This document shows, piece after piece, positions 27,083-37,019 of a stretch of DNA of 64,000 nt. The position numbers were made by a program, and so were the translations under genes. The DNA lies in the NCBI GenBank assembly GCA_949493535.1, contig CASZWJ010000002.1, positions 55,165 through 119,164 of the forward strand. Direction: 5' to 3'. The DNA is from an uncultured Alphaproteobacteria bacterium (GTDB lineage: Bacteria; Pseudomonadota; Alphaproteobacteria; RF32; CAG-239). Under the pieces are notes generated by a model. It was not told the DNA's origin and did not search any database. It was given only the letters and a program-made list of their open reading frames with translations. The stretch's first letter is position 1, and every line of letters starts with the position of its first letter.

Positions 27083-27618
27083 AAAAACACTCCCGAAGGA
27101 GTGTTTTTTTTGATTGGTGATCTCGAGAGGATGACTACGCTGCTTTTTGTGCAAGTTTTGTGCAACTTTAATAAAAAAGACTCGATCAAACTTACACAAA
27201 ATAGCATTTTTATATTGAAATAGTTATGGCTTTTGTAAATAAAAAAACTAGGATTTCCTAGGGTTTGAATTGGCGATCTCGAGAGGATGACTTGCTTCGC
27301 GGCGTGCACGGGCGGCAATCGGCCAGCCGAGCGTCATACTTCCGTCTGCCTTTGCCTGGTAGTCGAACCTCTTTCTTCAGAGGTTCAAATCCTGCGATCT
27401 CTCAGAATCAAAAAAAACACTCTCGAAAGAGTGTTTTTTTTGATTGGCGATCTCGAGAGGATGACTTGCTTCGCGGCGTGCACGGGCGGCAATCGGCCAG
27501 CCGAGCGTCATACTTCCGTCTGCCTTTGCCTGGTAGTCGAACCTCTTTCTTCAGAGGTTCAAATCCTGCGATCTCTCAGAATCAAAAAAAACACTCTCGA
27601 AAGAGTGTTTTTTTTGAT
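27083..27618 (-). repeat. tRNA-Arg-linked module array: two identical 174-bp tandem units plus a diverged third
   Basis: Reading the minus strand away from tRNA-Arg, units 27443-27616 and 27269-27442 are identical. Each holds a terminator (ACACTCT/AGAGTGT with T run), an inverted degenerate tRNA 3' end, a body homologous to the tRNA-Pro module, and a fresh copy of the tRNA-Arg 3' end (27445-27462, 27271-27288). A third unit of 156 bp (27113-27268) has its own terminator (CTAGGA/TCCTAG), an unrelated AT-rich body and another tRNA 3' end copy (27115-27132), ending at a last terminator (27083-27112). Repeated-peptide reading frames across these units are not genes. This accounts for most of the 27047-27838 gap. 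Confidence 0.75.
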
Positions 27619-27695
27619 TGGCGATCTCGAGAGGATTCGAACCTCTGACCCACAGCTTAGAAGGCTGTTGCTCTATCCAGCTGAGCTACGAGACC
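27619..27695 (-). tRNA. tRNA-Arg (anticodon TCT)
   Basis: A 77-nt cloverleaf: acceptor GGTCTCG paired with CGAGATC (one G-T), D-arm AGCTCAGCTGGATAGAGC, anticodon loop CTTCTAA, T-arm AGAGGTTCGAATCCTCT, discriminator G and encoded CCA. It reads AGA/AGG codons. Three further copies of its 3' end lie downstream. Confidence 0.97.
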
Positions 27696-27777
27696 ATTCG
27701 TTTGTTTCAGCGCTTTTATATATCACATATTTCATATACGATTGTCAATAGCCGATTTTAAATAAATTATAGAAAAA

Positions 27778-27815
27778 AACAAAGACGAATACCTTGCACG
27801 GTATTCGTCTTTGTT
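27778..27815 (-). terminator. Terminator of the 27839 gene
   Basis: AACAAAGACGAATACC pairs perfectly with its complement around TTGCAC, a 16-bp stem with A-rich flank (T-rich on the minus strand). Confidence 0.85.
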
Positions 27816-27838
27816 AATTAGAGAGGCTAACAAAATTG

Positions 27839-29305
27839 TTAACCAAGGATTTCACTCAAAAATTCTTTTACGGTCATTTGGCAACCGTTTTTAAGAATGT
27901 TTGGCGTTGTCAGTTTTTTTGCAACCAATTTTTGCCCCGTCTGATTGACATACCATTGTTGCTGGGCGTCTTGGCTGGCACCGCTTAAACCTTTATCATG
28001 CTCATCGAGCATCAGGGTTCGCATGATTTTGAGGATGCCGGCAACTGTTTCGTCCGTACCGCAAAGTTCGTTAACGACATTCGGGTAGGAGTATCCTAAT
28101 CCGAGCGGGGCCAGAGCTTTGAAGCAATCCGGATATTGGACTAATTCCGGTATGGCAAATCTTGTTTTTCCGTGTTCGCGGTAAAGATGTGCCACGCAGT
28201 TAGCCAGAGATAAGTCCAACAATTGCATTTCCGGTTTGTCATAGCTCAGAATGCGGAAATCATCGAAGTCAAGATGATTGTATTCTTCCATGTTTATGGT
28301 TCCGCACATCAGGGCTTGGAAGGCTTCGTCCTTGTCTGCAAATCTCTTTGGCGCAATGTCTGCGATGAAGATATGGCAGTCGGGCGCATCTTCGCGGGCA
28401 GTCAGTCCGAAAGCAAACTCGGTTGCAACGCGCAGTTGATAGGCCGGATAGCTTATGAAATATAAGTTTACGTTGTCGAGCCTGTATTTTTTCAGGGTGT
28501 TGACAAGAAAACCTATGTTTTGGAAAGTATCCGTATCAGTCGGAATCATTGCCAGCTGGTCAAGCCATTTTTCGGGAAGACCCAGCGCTTTGAGTTCGTT
28601 ATAATACATTTGGTATTCCGATTTTTGGCGAATGACAAATGCATCATTGAACTCGGTTAAGTTTTGGTTATCTTCCAAACCTAGGAAGATAACGCCTTCG
28701 GGCAATTTTTCGTTGATTGCAATGTAACGGTAAATTGCTTCTGCTGCTTTGGGACCGGTTTGCTGGTGGCCGGAAAAAACAACGAAAATGTCTTTTCTGC
28801 CGCCGAGGTTTGAAACGATTTTCCGATAGCCTGTGCTGACGACGCTTTTTTTGCCGTATTTGTCTTCATAGGAAAGAATTGTTCCCTGATGGCCGCGGCC
28901 GAGGCGTTCTGCCTGAAGGATTGTTGATATTTCATCAGGCAACAGGCGGTAGTTTATTATCGGATTGTTTTTGATGTTTTTCAACTGCCAGGGCAGATTG
29001 TCCAACTTCAAATCCAGTTCCAGAGGAACTGCGGCGGCCAGAAGAGAGTTCATTGCCGTTATCGTTTTTTCACGATAAAATGAAACAACGGCGCGGGCAA
29101 AAGCTTTTTTCTGGTTGATTTTGCCGGAACAGTTCATCAGAAAAAGTGCCAGATTGGCATAATCAAGCCAGGTTTTGACTTCGCTTTCCGTGTGTCCGCG
29201 TTGTTCAAATTCAGGGTAATCTTCGTAGAAAATTTCGGCTGTAGGGTTCTTTACCAGTTCTGCAATGATTTGCTCGTAGCAAGTCGGTTGATATTGCTTA
29301 CTCAT
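27839..29305 (-). CDS. Hypothetical protein with DUF218/YdcF-like core
   Basis: A 488-aa cytoplasmic protein. The N-terminal 160 residues are helical and unrecognised. The central part reads like the DUF218 (ElyC/SanA/YdcF) fold: FVVFSGHQQTGPKAAEAIYR, LPEGVIFLGLEDNQNLTEF, LAMIPTDTDTFQNIGFLVN and LYFISYPAYQLRVATEFAF, matching the usual SGG, sEA, nT.eN and TS..H..Ra elements in order. The classic histidine is replaced by Tyr, so activity is doubtful. The role is unknown. It begins at ATG 29305 with a weak ribosome site and has its own terminator; the preceding 29306-29593 gap is AT-rich, with no clear gene. Confidence 0.65.
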   Translation of the reverse strand: MSKQYQPTCYEQIIAELVKNPTAEIFYEDYPEFEQRGHTESEVKTWLDYANLALFLMNCSGKINQKKAFARAVVSFYREKTITAMNSLLAAAVPLELDLKLDNLPWQLKNIKNNPIINYRLLPDEISTILQAERLGRGHQGTILSYEDKYGKKSVVSTGYRKIVSNLGGRKDIFVVFSGHQQTGPKAAEAIYRYIAINEKLPEGVIFLGLEDNQNLTEFNDAFVIRQKSEYQMYYNELKALGLPEKWLDQLAMIPTDTDTFQNIGFLVNTLKKYRLDNVNLYFISYPAYQLRVATEFAFGLTAREDAPDCHIFIADIAPKRFADKDEAFQALMCGTINMEEYNHLDFDDFRILSYDKPEMQLLDLSLANCVAHLYREHGKTRFAIPELVQYPDCFKALAPLGLGYSYPNVVNELCGTDETVAGILKIMRTLMLDEHDKGLSGASQDAQQQWYVNQTGQKLVAKKLTTPNILKNGCQMTVKEFLSEILG

Positions 29306-29593
29306 AATAATTTTTAATTAGATTTGGTGAATAAAATTTATAAAAAAAATATTATGAGCAAAATAGTGGTAAAACTGACGTTTTTAGAGGTATAATCTTA
29401 ATCTTCATAATATTTTTTCAAGATAGTTTATACTATAAATTTGATAGCCTGTCAATGTTGTTTGACAAAAAAATAAATTTGTCTATCGAACCGCAATTGT
29501 GTTAAATAGCATTTGATAACTTTGTTAAATCTGTTGTTTGCATATGTGTTTTTGTATAAAAATGAATGCATTGATATATCAAAGGTGGAAATT

Positions 29594-32500
29594 TTGGCAA
29601 ACAAAGTTTGGCATATATTGGGTGTGGCATCTCTGTTAGCGTGGGGTGCGGAAGCTGAAGCAGGTATGGCTCCGGCTAATTTTGGCGCTATGTATAATTT
29701 TGCGGCGCAAGGCAAAGCCCATGTCCTTAAAAATGCTGTTGATCGCGGTATGGATATTGACAGCGTAAATCATAACGGTTTTACCGGTTTATGCGTGGCT
29801 GTTTATCGTCAGGATTATGTTGCTTTTAAGGTTTTTAAAAGTCTGGGCGCCAATGTCAATCATGATTGTGTGAAAAAAATTCCGCAGGAGCGCAGAGAAG
29901 CTTTTATACGCCAGGCTACCGGCAACAGTTCTCAAAGTTCCAGCAACTACAGACAAGCAAACAATTCGGGAAGTTATCGTCAGGATTATGGCGATTATCG
30001 GCAAGGGCGCGTCAGCCAGGGGAGATACGGTCATATTGATTATTCTCCTGATGATGGATTTTTTTCAGCCGATGCGCGTGACCGGATGTGGACAATAGCC
30101 GGTATAGGTTTGGTTGGCGGCGGTTTGGCAATAGCATTCAGCAGCAGCGGCGGCGGAGATGATGATCTTAGTCCTGAGGAAAATATCCTTTCCGGTTTGC
30201 ACGGTGTTTCCGGTGTGCCATATGCGGTTCCTGACAATATTAACAAAAACGTGGTTGAAACACCTTCGACTTCTCAAAACAATTATTGGGGCGTATATAA
30301 TCCGGGCAATTCAAATATTATAAATAAAAATTCCATTCAAGTCAGCAATACGACTTCTAGCGATGATAATAAAAACCACTGGGGCGGCATTTTTGCGCAA
30401 AACGGTTATGTTTACAATACCGGAGATATCAATATTACTTCCGGCGGGAAATACGGCAAAGGCATTATGTCTTGTGTGGTCAGCGTGTATAATCCTGATA
30501 ATACCGCTTGTGTCGTCAATGCGGCAAATCCGGTTGCCGGAGATATTTATAATGCCGGCAAAATTACGGTTACTGCCAACCAGAGTATGGGTATTTTTTC
30601 GTCAACAACCAATCAGATTACCAACACAGGCAAAATAGAAATGACCGGTGATGATAATTCAGGCATTTGGCTTTGGGGCAAAGGCAAGGTTCAGAACAGC
30701 GGTCAGATTGTTTTAAACGGATCCAAAACGGATTTTTTGGGCGGTTCTATGACGGCTATATGGATTTATGAAGGCGGCGATGTCGTTAACAACGGCGATA
30801 TATCCATAACAGATTCCGGCAACGGCGGTACGGGGATATATACCAAAGAAGGAAAAATTACCAATAACGGGAATATAATCGTTGCGGAAACCGGCGGGGG
30901 CCAAAACGGAGCCGGTATTAAAATTTATAAAGGGGAAGCTGTTAATAATAACAGGATTGAAGTCAGCGGAACCGGCAGTATCGGTATTAAAGTTGATAAC
31001 TCAGCCGTAATAACGAATAACGGCGTTATTGAAGTTAAAAACGGCAGCATGGGAATCAGCGGAACTTCAGGCGATATTCTGAATGGCAAAAATGCGGTTG
31101 TTAAAGCGACGGGAAGCGGCAGCGGTATCGTTTCTTCGGGAAAGATAACCAATGAAGGAACGGTTGAAGCCGGCGGTTCGGGATTAAGCGGCGGTGAGAT
31201 AATAAATACAGCCAGCGGCAGCGTTACGGCCGAAAGAATCGGTTTATTCGGTTCAAGTGTCACAAATGACGGGAAAGTCAAAGCGGGAACAACCGGTTTA
31301 ACGGCTTCAGGCAGCGGTATCAACAACGGTATAATTTCCAGCGGCGGCATGGGAATGTATGGTGGCGACAGCGGTACTCTGGAAAACAAAGGAATGATTG
31401 ACAGCGGTTTGACGACATCGGCTGTTGCCATGCTCTCGGAAAGCGGTTCCCTTACAAATGAAGGTTCTATTAACAGCCGCGGCGGTTCTATGAGTTCTGA
31501 AAGCGGAGGCATTACAAATAAGGGCAGTTTGTTTGAAACCGGAGTTTTTGCCGCAGATGACGATAGTCTTAACGAAATCGGGCAGTTGACGGGAGTGGCG
31601 GCACTACAGGCTAATAGCGGAACAATTACGAATGAAGGAAGTTTGATTTCAACTTTAGCCGGTTTTCGCGGGTATATGATTACGGAATCCGGAGATGAAA
31701 CTGTCACTTATGTTCCGGCCAATATTAATTTTACCAACAGCGGAACGATGACCATTAATGACGGACAGTATGCTGTTTGGGTTGCAGACGGGTATGCAAA
31801 GCCGATAGAAAATGAAGGAGACCTTCCTGAAAAACAAGAAAGTTCTTTAACTTTTAGCAATACTTCAACCGGAAAAATAACGGTAAATGATACAAAGTCC
31901 GGCATTGCCAATGGTATTTTGGCATATAATACGGCCACAATGACGAATGACGGTGAAATTTTTCTCAGCAGCGAGGCAAAAAATATTTCTTCAATAAAAG
32001 GAATGATTGCAGACAGCGGAACTTTGACAAATAACAGAACAATCCGGATTGAAGCTTTTGATTCATTTAAGAAAGATGACGGAACGGTTGATACATCATC
32101 TGCCAATCAAGGGAATATAGTCGGCATGGCTGTTCGCAAAGGCGAAATAGTTAATAACGGTCAGATTTTAATCAGTGCCAATAATGCTTACGGTATGCAT
32201 GTTAAGTATGCGACTATGCCTTGGGAAGAGCCGTTAGCAGATGATGATGCCAATATTTATGCGCAGGCAACGAATAATGGTTTAATCCGGGTTGACGGTG
32301 AAAATAATATTGCGATGGTTGCGGACGGCGTGCATTCGGCCTTGACAAATAAGGGAACGATTGAAGTTAAAAAGCCTAATGTCAGCGATGTTTATGTTGT
32401 TGAGGGGGATGAGGCATATGCTGCCGGAAGCTGTTCTTCTTTTATCTGTTTAAAAAACGGGGCTTCTTATATAAATTCCGGAACAACGACTTCCGCTTAT

Positions 32501-33796
32501 GCCATGAATTTTGATAATTTTGGCGAGGGGCACGTTATCTTAGGCAAGGGCGGCAGTTTTGAAGCTCCTGAAATTGCCGGCGATGTTATTGCTTCTTCCG
32601 ATATTGTTACCGGAAGCAATGAAGACAAATACAGCGCTGAGAAAGCCTTTTCAGGTGAAGATAAAGGAATTAAAGTCGAGTCCGGTTCGTATATGTTTGA
32701 CGCTTATTTACAGGATAATAGCGACGGTGGCAAAGATGTGGTTATGGAGCGCAAAAATTTTAATGAATTGACGGATAAGCCTTCTGTGGCTGCATTTTTG
32801 GAGCAGAACTATATTGACGGAAATAATACCGGTTTATTTGATGAGTTGAAGATGGCGAGTTCCGCTTCAAAGTTTTCTGCGCTGGCAACCCAAAACTTAG
32901 GCTTGAATTTCTTTCCGAATTTTGCCAAGCAGAATTTAGATATTTTAAAAAGTTTGAATCGCAGCCTTAACGAAACGGTTTTAACTAATTCTGATACAAA
33001 AGAGGAGCGGGCGATTGTCGGTTATGACAATTTTTACCGCCGCCAAGAAGGAACATCGGAATTATCCGGTTACAAAGACTATGTTCACAGTATTTACGGA
33101 ATATTTGACAAGAAATATGACAACCAGCTCCGTTACGGTTGGGGAATAAGCTATTCTAAATATAACAGCAAGTATGACGGCGGTAATAAACGGGAAGAAA
33201 ATCTTGTCCAGTTGTTTGCGCCGATAATTTATCAAACAGATGATTTTGAATTTATTTCTACGCCGAGGGTCGGTTATGGCTGGGGCGATTACAGCCGTTT
33301 TGCGTCAAACGGTGTCTTTCAGGCGGATACCAACAGTTTTTATTATGGCGCGGCTAATGAATTGCGTCATGAGATAGATTTGGAGATGTTGGTTTTTGAG
33401 CCGATATTTGAATTTAATGTTTTGGGATTATACCAAGATAAGATGAAAGAAAATCAGCAACTTGAAATTGCCGGCAATAATAATCTGTCTGTAGAAGCCG
33501 GGATTGGATTGTATGCTAAGAAGGCATTTAAATTTGGCGAAGACGAATTAAGGCTGCGTGCCGGCGGAACGGTTTATCATGAATTTGGAGATCCTTATCG
33601 CAGAATGTCGGCGTCAATGTCCGGCATGGAAGGCGTGTATAGTTTGAACAATTATCCTGTTCAGCGTAATCGGGCCGTTTTAAGCGCTCGCGCAGAGTAT
33701 CAGCATCAGCAGGCAGTTATTTTCGGTCAGTTTAACAAATATGTTGAAGATGACGGCAGTTATGAGGCAAATGCCGGCCTAAACTGGAAATTTTAA
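29594..33796 (+). CDS. Giant beta-helical autotransporter with ankyrin-like N-terminal module
   Basis: About 1400 aa. TTG 29594, with AAGGTGG seven bases before it, gives a signal peptide (LANKVWHILGVASLLAWGAE read from Met); the upstream open frame is AT-rich and not convincing. Residues 30-95 are ankyrin-like (MYNFAAQGKAHVLKNAVDRG, then GFTGLCVAVYRQDY). A Gln/Ser/Tyr-rich linker, a hydrophobic segment (TIAGIGLVGGGLAIAF) and SSSGGGDDD follow. The passenger, about residues 220-1080, is a long series of degenerate repeats of the ITNxGxIxxxGxG type, expected to fold as a beta-helix. The last 270 residues form the barrel and end in NWKF, a terminal Phe suited to outer-membrane insertion. It is a likely adhesin, but the ligand is unknown. 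The N-terminal module is shared with the protease at 96-3119. Confidence 0.88.
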   Translation: MANKVWHILGVASLLAWGAEAEAGMAPANFGAMYNFAAQGKAHVLKNAVDRGMDIDSVNHNGFTGLCVAVYRQDYVAFKVFKSLGANVNHDCVKKIPQERREAFIRQATGNSSQSSSNYRQANNSGSYRQDYGDYRQGRVSQGRYGHIDYSPDDGFFSADARDRMWTIAGIGLVGGGLAIAFSSSGGGDDDLSPEENILSGLHGVSGVPYAVPDNINKNVVETPSTSQNNYWGVYNPGNSNIINKNSIQVSNTTSSDDNKNHWGGIFAQNGYVYNTGDINITSGGKYGKGIMSCVVSVYNPDNTACVVNAANPVAGDIYNAGKITVTANQSMGIFSSTTNQITNTGKIEMTGDDNSGIWLWGKGKVQNSGQIVLNGSKTDFLGGSMTAIWIYEGGDVVNNGDISITDSGNGGTGIYTKEGKITNNGNIIVAETGGGQNGAGIKIYKGEAVNNNRIEVSGTGSIGIKVDNSAVITNNGVIEVKNGSMGISGTSGDILNGKNAVVKATGSGSGIVSSGKITNEGTVEAGGSGLSGGEIINTASGSVTAERIGLFGSSVTNDGKVKAGTTGLTASGSGINNGIISSGGMGMYGGDSGTLENKGMIDSGLTTSAVAMLSESGSLTNEGSINSRGGSMSSESGGITNKGSLFETGVFAADDDSLNEIGQLTGVAALQANSGTITNEGSLISTLAGFRGYMITESGDETVTYVPANINFTNSGTMTINDGQYAVWVADGYAKPIENEGDLPEKQESSLTFSNTSTGKITVNDTKSGIANGILAYNTATMTNDGEIFLSSEAKNISSIKGMIADSGTLTNNRTIRIEAFDSFKKDDGTVDTSSANQGNIVGMAVRKGEIVNNGQILISANNAYGMHVKYATMPWEEPLADDDANIYAQATNNGLIRVDGENNIAMVADGVHSALTNKGTIEVKKPNVSDVYVVEGDEAYAAGSCSSFICLKNGASYINSGTTTSAYAMNFDNFGEGHVILGKGGSFEAPEIAGDVIASSDIVTGSNEDKYSAEKAFSGEDKGIKVESGSYMFDAYLQDNSDGGKDVVMERKNFNELTDKPSVAAFLEQNYIDGNNTGLFDELKMASSASKFSALATQNLGLNFFPNFAKQNLDILKSLNRSLNETVLTNSDTKEERAIVGYDNFYRRQEGTSELSGYKDYVHSIYGIFDKKYDNQLRYGWGISYSKYNSKYDGGNKREENLVQLFAPIIYQTDDFEFISTPRVGYGWGDYSRFASNGVFQADTNSFYYGAANELRHEIDLEMLVFEPIFEFNVLGLYQDKMKENQQLEIAGNNNLSVEAGIGLYAKKAFKFGEDELRLRAGGTVYHEFGDPYRRMSASMSGMEGVYSLNNYPVQRNRAVLSARAEYQHQQAVIFGQFNKYVEDDGSYEANAGLNWKF

Positions 33797-33872
33797 ATTA
33801 TAAGCTCAAAGCTTTATACCGGTTTTCTTACTATTCGGCTTTGTTTGCCTGATGAAAATTAAGAGAGGGAAA

Positions 33873-34349
33873 ATGCTCAAAGCTATTTTGATTCTGCCTT
33901 TTAACGTGTTGGTTAGTGTTCCTGCAATTATTCTTTATTTTTCAACATTTCGCCTGATTAATTTGTCACAGCCGGTTGCGCTGGTCGTTATGGCGATTTT
34001 ATTTTTTTGCGGATTTTATTTGATCATTTCTACAATGCGTTTGTTTTCTTCTGTTAAATTTGGTTCTCCGGCGCCGTGGAATCCGATTAATAAATTGATT
34101 GTAACAGGACCTTATGCTTATGTGCGGAATCCGATGCTGATAGGTGTTTTTTTTGTGCTTGGCGGAGAATGCCTGCTGTTTCAAAGTATGGTCTTGTCTG
34201 GTTATTTGGTGTTTTTTGTTTTAATTAATGCTTTATATTTTCCGCTTGTAGAAGAAAAAGAGCTGTCGGCTCGTTATGGGAAAGTGTATGATATTTATAA
34301 AGCAAATGTACCCCGTTTTTTTCCTCGCCTGACGCCGTGGAAAAAATAG
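33873..34349 (+). CDS. Isoprenylcysteine-methyltransferase-like membrane protein
   Basis: A 158-aa membrane protein with four hydrophobic helices. The C-terminal SAM-binding region has GPYAYVRNPMLIGVFF and a later EEKELSARYG..Y..Y segment, the hallmarks of the ICMT/PEMT-like methyltransferase family. The start at 33873 has GAGAGGG directly upstream; an ATG 21 bases earlier has no ribosome site. Substrates in bacteria vary (lipids, isoprenoid or thiol compounds) and cannot be assigned here. It follows the autotransporter on the same strand by 76 bases. Confidence 0.83.
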   Translation: MLKAILILPFNVLVSVPAIILYFSTFRLINLSQPVALVVMAILFFCGFYLIISTMRLFSSVKFGSPAPWNPINKLIVTGPYAYVRNPMLIGVFFVLGGECLLFQSMVLSGYLVFFVLINALYFPLVEEKELSARYGKVYDIYKANVPRFFPRLTPWKK

Positions 34350-34433
34350 GGATACCCAATAAATCAACAGTGTTTGTCCGGTATAATGCTTTGTCAAAAC
34401 GGCAAAATCTAAAGTTGGCTGTGCCATTAAAAG

Positions 34434-34461
34434 AAAAGCCTCTGTATTAACAGAGGCTTTT
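34434..34461 (-). terminator. Terminator of the 34501 lipoprotein gene
   Basis: AAAAGCCTCTG pairs with CAGAGGCTTTT around a six-base loop; on the minus strand the stem is followed by CTTTTAAT. Confidence 0.75.
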
Positions 34462-34500
34462 CCCATCAATCAGAGTTTAGTGTATGTAAACATTATAAAC

Positions 34501-35178
34501 TCATTTGATTTCGTCGGCCGGCAACACATCCAAAGAATTTTCGGAAGTGGTTGTCGTCGTTGTTGTGGTGGTGATTGTTTCCACCGTTTCGGGTGCAGTC
34601 TGTGTTTCTTTTACAACAACTTCTTCTTTAACCTGTTTGTAGGGTTCTTTTTCATAGGTTACAGTTTTGGTTGTTTTGGGTTCGTAAGTTGTTTTGTATG
34701 TTGTTTTCTTGAAAACGACTTCAACCGGTTCTCTGACTTCTTTTACTTTTGACGGGCAGGGAGAAGTGTTGGACGGCAAAGTCATTTCGTTTGAGGTTGT
34801 TTTAATATCTCCGCAAGAAGCCAATGTTTTGCTTACAGTTGCAGTATTTTGTTGTGTTTCGGTCGTTACAACAGCCTGCTGAGCCGGTTTTTCGATGTAA
34901 ACGATTTTCGGTTCAGGCTGGCGATAAACAATGCGGCGAGGTTGCGGCTGGCTGTAAATGTAGTAATCCTGAGGCTGGTTGTAAACATAGCGGTTTTGGA
35001 TTCGTCTTTCACAGTTTTCACTGTTTAAGTGGTTGCAGCCGTTATCATCATAACCGCGGTAAACGGTTTTTGTTGATGTTACGGGTGTAGCAATTTCTTC
35101 GTCATCTCCGCACAAACCGTCAAGGCAAGCGCAACCGGACAACAAAAGCATAAGAGATAAAACTAAAGTCTTTTTCAT
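34501..35178 (-). CDS. Threonine-rich putative lipoprotein
   Basis: A 225-aa lipoprotein with signal MKKTLVLSLMLLLSGC, where LSGC is the lipobox and Cys16 the lipidation site. The mature part is low-complexity: Tyr/Gln/Pro repeats (YVYNQPQDYYIYSQPQP), then Val/Lys/Thr repeats (TTYKTTYEPKTTKTVTYE) and a run of ten Thr. Four Cys residues in the mature part (for example NGCNHLNSENC) may form disulfides. Probably an elongated periplasmic or surface protein; function unknown. The ribosome site GAGGA precedes the ATG. Confidence 0.8.
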   Translation of the reverse strand: MKKTLVLSLMLLLSGCACLDGLCGDDEEIATPVTSTKTVYRGYDDNGCNHLNSENCERRIQNRYVYNQPQDYYIYSQPQPRRIVYRQPEPKIVYIEKPAQQAVVTTETQQNTATVSKTLASCGDIKTTSNEMTLPSNTSPCPSKVKEVREPVEVVFKKTTYKTTYEPKTTKTVTYEKEPYKQVKEEVVVKETQTAPETVETITTTTTTTTTSENSLDVLPADEIK

Positions 35179-35420
35179 AAATCCTCACAATTTTAAATGT
35201 GGTTAAAAAAATCAAAAAGTTTAATAAAACGTTAAAATTTGTAATACATTTACACTATTTTTTTAAATTTGTCAATTTTTTGTTTAAATATTTTTTATTT
35301 ATATAATTAGTTTTAAATAATTCTCAATATCCGAGAGCAAAAAAAACAGTTATATCTGCTTGAATAATTGCGTTTATAGGCTATTTTAATTAATAATTTT
35401 AATGAAAATGGAGCAGAGCA

Positions 35421-35897
35421 ATGCAAAAATTGGATGATTTGGAAAAATTGGCTGAACTTCGAAAGAAAAATTTGGTAACGGAAGATGAATATTCCAGCCT
35501 TAAGGATGAAATAATTTCAGCAAAAGGAACTGATAATTCTCCAAAGAATGGCGTGGCTTATGTTTTATTGGCGACTTTTCTCGGCAATTTCGGCATACAT
35601 AATTTTTATGCCGGCTATATCCGCAGAGCCGTTGCGCAGTTGATGCTGACGCTTTTTTCCTGGGTTTTGCTTTTCCTGCCTTTGTTTGCCGTTCAGATTT
35701 GGGCTTTGCTTGATATGTGCCTTATTAATAAGGATGCGCAGGGAAATTTGTTTGTGGGCGACAAAATGCTGATAAAACTCATCCGAATCGCAGTAGTGGC
35801 TTTAGTCGGAGTCAGTTATTTGATTGTTTTGACCGGTATTGTGATGGGAATTATGGAGCAGAACGCGCCTCAGGCTGTGCAGATTATTCGGTATTAA
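35421..35897 (+). CDS. TM2 domain membrane protein
   Basis: A 158-aa protein. The N-terminus (LDDLEKLAELRKKNLVTEDE) is a SHOCT-like short helix pair. Residues 42-100 form a TM2 domain: two hydrophobic helices joined around LGNFGIHNFYAGYIRRAVAQ and ending in WALLDMCLI, with the usual Gly-x-His-x-Phe-Tyr motif. A third hydrophobic segment lies near the C-terminus. Function of bacterial TM2 proteins is not established. It is monocistronic, with a terminator shared with convergent recA. Confidence 0.85.
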   Translation: MQKLDDLEKLAELRKKNLVTEDEYSSLKDEIISAKGTDNSPKNGVAYVLLATFLGNFGIHNFYAGYIRRAVAQLMLTLFSWVLLFLPLFAVQIWALLDMCLINKDAQGNLFVGDKMLIKLIRIAVVALVGVSYLIVLTGIVMGIMEQNAPQAVQIIRY

Positions 35898-35933
35898 TAT
35901 ATGGATGAAGCTGTTTTATCGCTTTCTATAAAT

Positions 35934-35962
35934 AAAAACCCCCGAAATTCTTGGGGGTTTTT
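35934..35962. terminator. Bidirectional terminator between TM2 gene and recA
   Basis: AAAAACCCCC pairs with GGGGGTTTTT around a GAAATTCTT loop, between two convergent genes. Confidence 0.85.
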
Positions 35963-35978
35963 ATTTTAGGCAGAATAT

Positions 35979-37019
35979 CTATTCTCCTGCAGCCAGATCA
36001 TTGTCCGGTTCATTATCGCCGATCATCTCGGTCGTAATGTGTCCGGCATCTGCGCGGATTTTGTTTTCAATTTCTAAGGCAACGTCTTCATGCTCTCTTA
36101 AAAAGAGTTTTGCATTTTCTCGTCCTTGTCCCAGCTTTTCTCCTTTGTAAGAGAACCATGCGCCGGCTTTTTCAACAATACCGGCTTTAATCCCCAAATC
36201 AATCAGTTCGCCGGTTTTGGAAATGCCTTCGCCGTACATGATGTCAAAATCAACAACCTTGAACGGAGGGGCAACTTTGTTTTTGACGATTTTAACTCGG
36301 GTCTGCGTTCCGATAATGTCTTCTTTATCTTTGATTTTGCCGATGCTGCGGATGTCAATGCGAACGGAAGAATAGAATTTAAGGGCATTACCGCCGGTTG
36401 TTGTTTCGGGGTTGCCGAACATGACGCCGATTTTCATGCGAATTTGGTTGATGAAAATAACCAGAGTATTGGAGCGGGAAACCGTGGCAGTCAGTTTACG
36501 CAAAGCCTGGCTCATCAGTCTTGCCTGCAAGCCCATGTGCTGATCGCCCATTTCGCCTTCCAGTTCTGCCTTTGGAACCAGAGCGGCGACAGAGTCGACG
36601 ATAAGGACGTCAATAGCACCGGAGCGAACCAGTGTATCGGTTATTTCCAGAGCCTGTTCGCCGGCATCGGGTTGAGAAATCAGCAGGTTTTCAATATCAA
36701 CGCCGATTTTTTTAGCATATGACGGATCAAGAGCGTGCTCGGCATCAATAAAAGCGCAGGTTCCGCCTTTTTTCTGAGCTTGAGCGATAACGCTTAATGC
36801 CAAAGTGGTTTTACCGGAACTTTCGGGACCGTAAATTTCAACGATACGTCCTTTGGGCATGCCGCCGATGCCTAAAGCGATATCTATACCGATAGAACCG
36901 GTGGAAATTGCCTCAATGTCGACACTGGCATCATTTTGCCCCAGGCGCATGATTGAACCTTTGCCGAAAGCTTTTTCAATCTGTCCGAGGGCGGCGTCAA
37001 GCGCTTTTTGTTTATCCAT
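35979..37019 (-). CDS. recA: RecA recombinase
   Basis: Homologous recombination and SOS co-protease. The 346-aa protein has Walker [10 protein letters not shown], Walker B-type [20 protein letters not shown], the DNA-binding loop L1 region ([20 protein letters not shown]) and L2 region ([19 protein letters not shown]). The ribosome site GAGAGG lies before the ATG. No alphaproteobacterial LexA box of the GTTC-N7-GTTC type is visible in the 100 bases upstream. The gene is followed by a shared terminator. Confidence 0.98.
   Translation of the reverse strand: MDKQKALDAALGQIEKAFGKGSIMRLGQNDASVDIEAISTGSIGIDIALGIGGMPKGRIVEIYGPESSGKTTLALSVIAQAQKKGGTCAFIDAEHALDPSYAKKIGVDIENLLISQPDAGEQALEITDTLVRSGAIDVLIVDSVAALVPKAELEGEMGDQHMGLQARLMSQALRKLTATVSRSNTLVIFINQIRMKIGVMFGNPETTTGGNALKFYSSVRIDIRSIGKIKDKEDIIGTQTRVKIVKNKVAPPFKVVDFDIMYGEGISKTGELIDLGIKAGIVEKAGAWFSYKGEKLGQGRENAKLFLREHEDVALEIENKIRADAGHITTEMIGDNEPDNDLAAGE

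Noticed and set aside
26777..27199. Minus-strand frame suggesting an integrase C-terminal remnant (QNLHKKQRS) near the tRNA-Arg modules
   Set aside because: Tempting because integrases end at tRNA genes, but the match is a few residues and most of the frame is antisense to the esterase gene.
27265..27751. Open frames with a repeated peptide beside tRNA-Arg
   Set aside because: They come from the 174-bp tandem modules (a multiple of three) and run into the antisense of the tRNA; no start signals or plausible protein texture.
30925..31707. A 260-aa minus-strand open frame inside the giant autotransporter
   Set aside because: It is a shadow of repetitive passenger codons (Pro/Ser/Leu-rich) with no ribosome site, and the plus-strand protein is clearly real.
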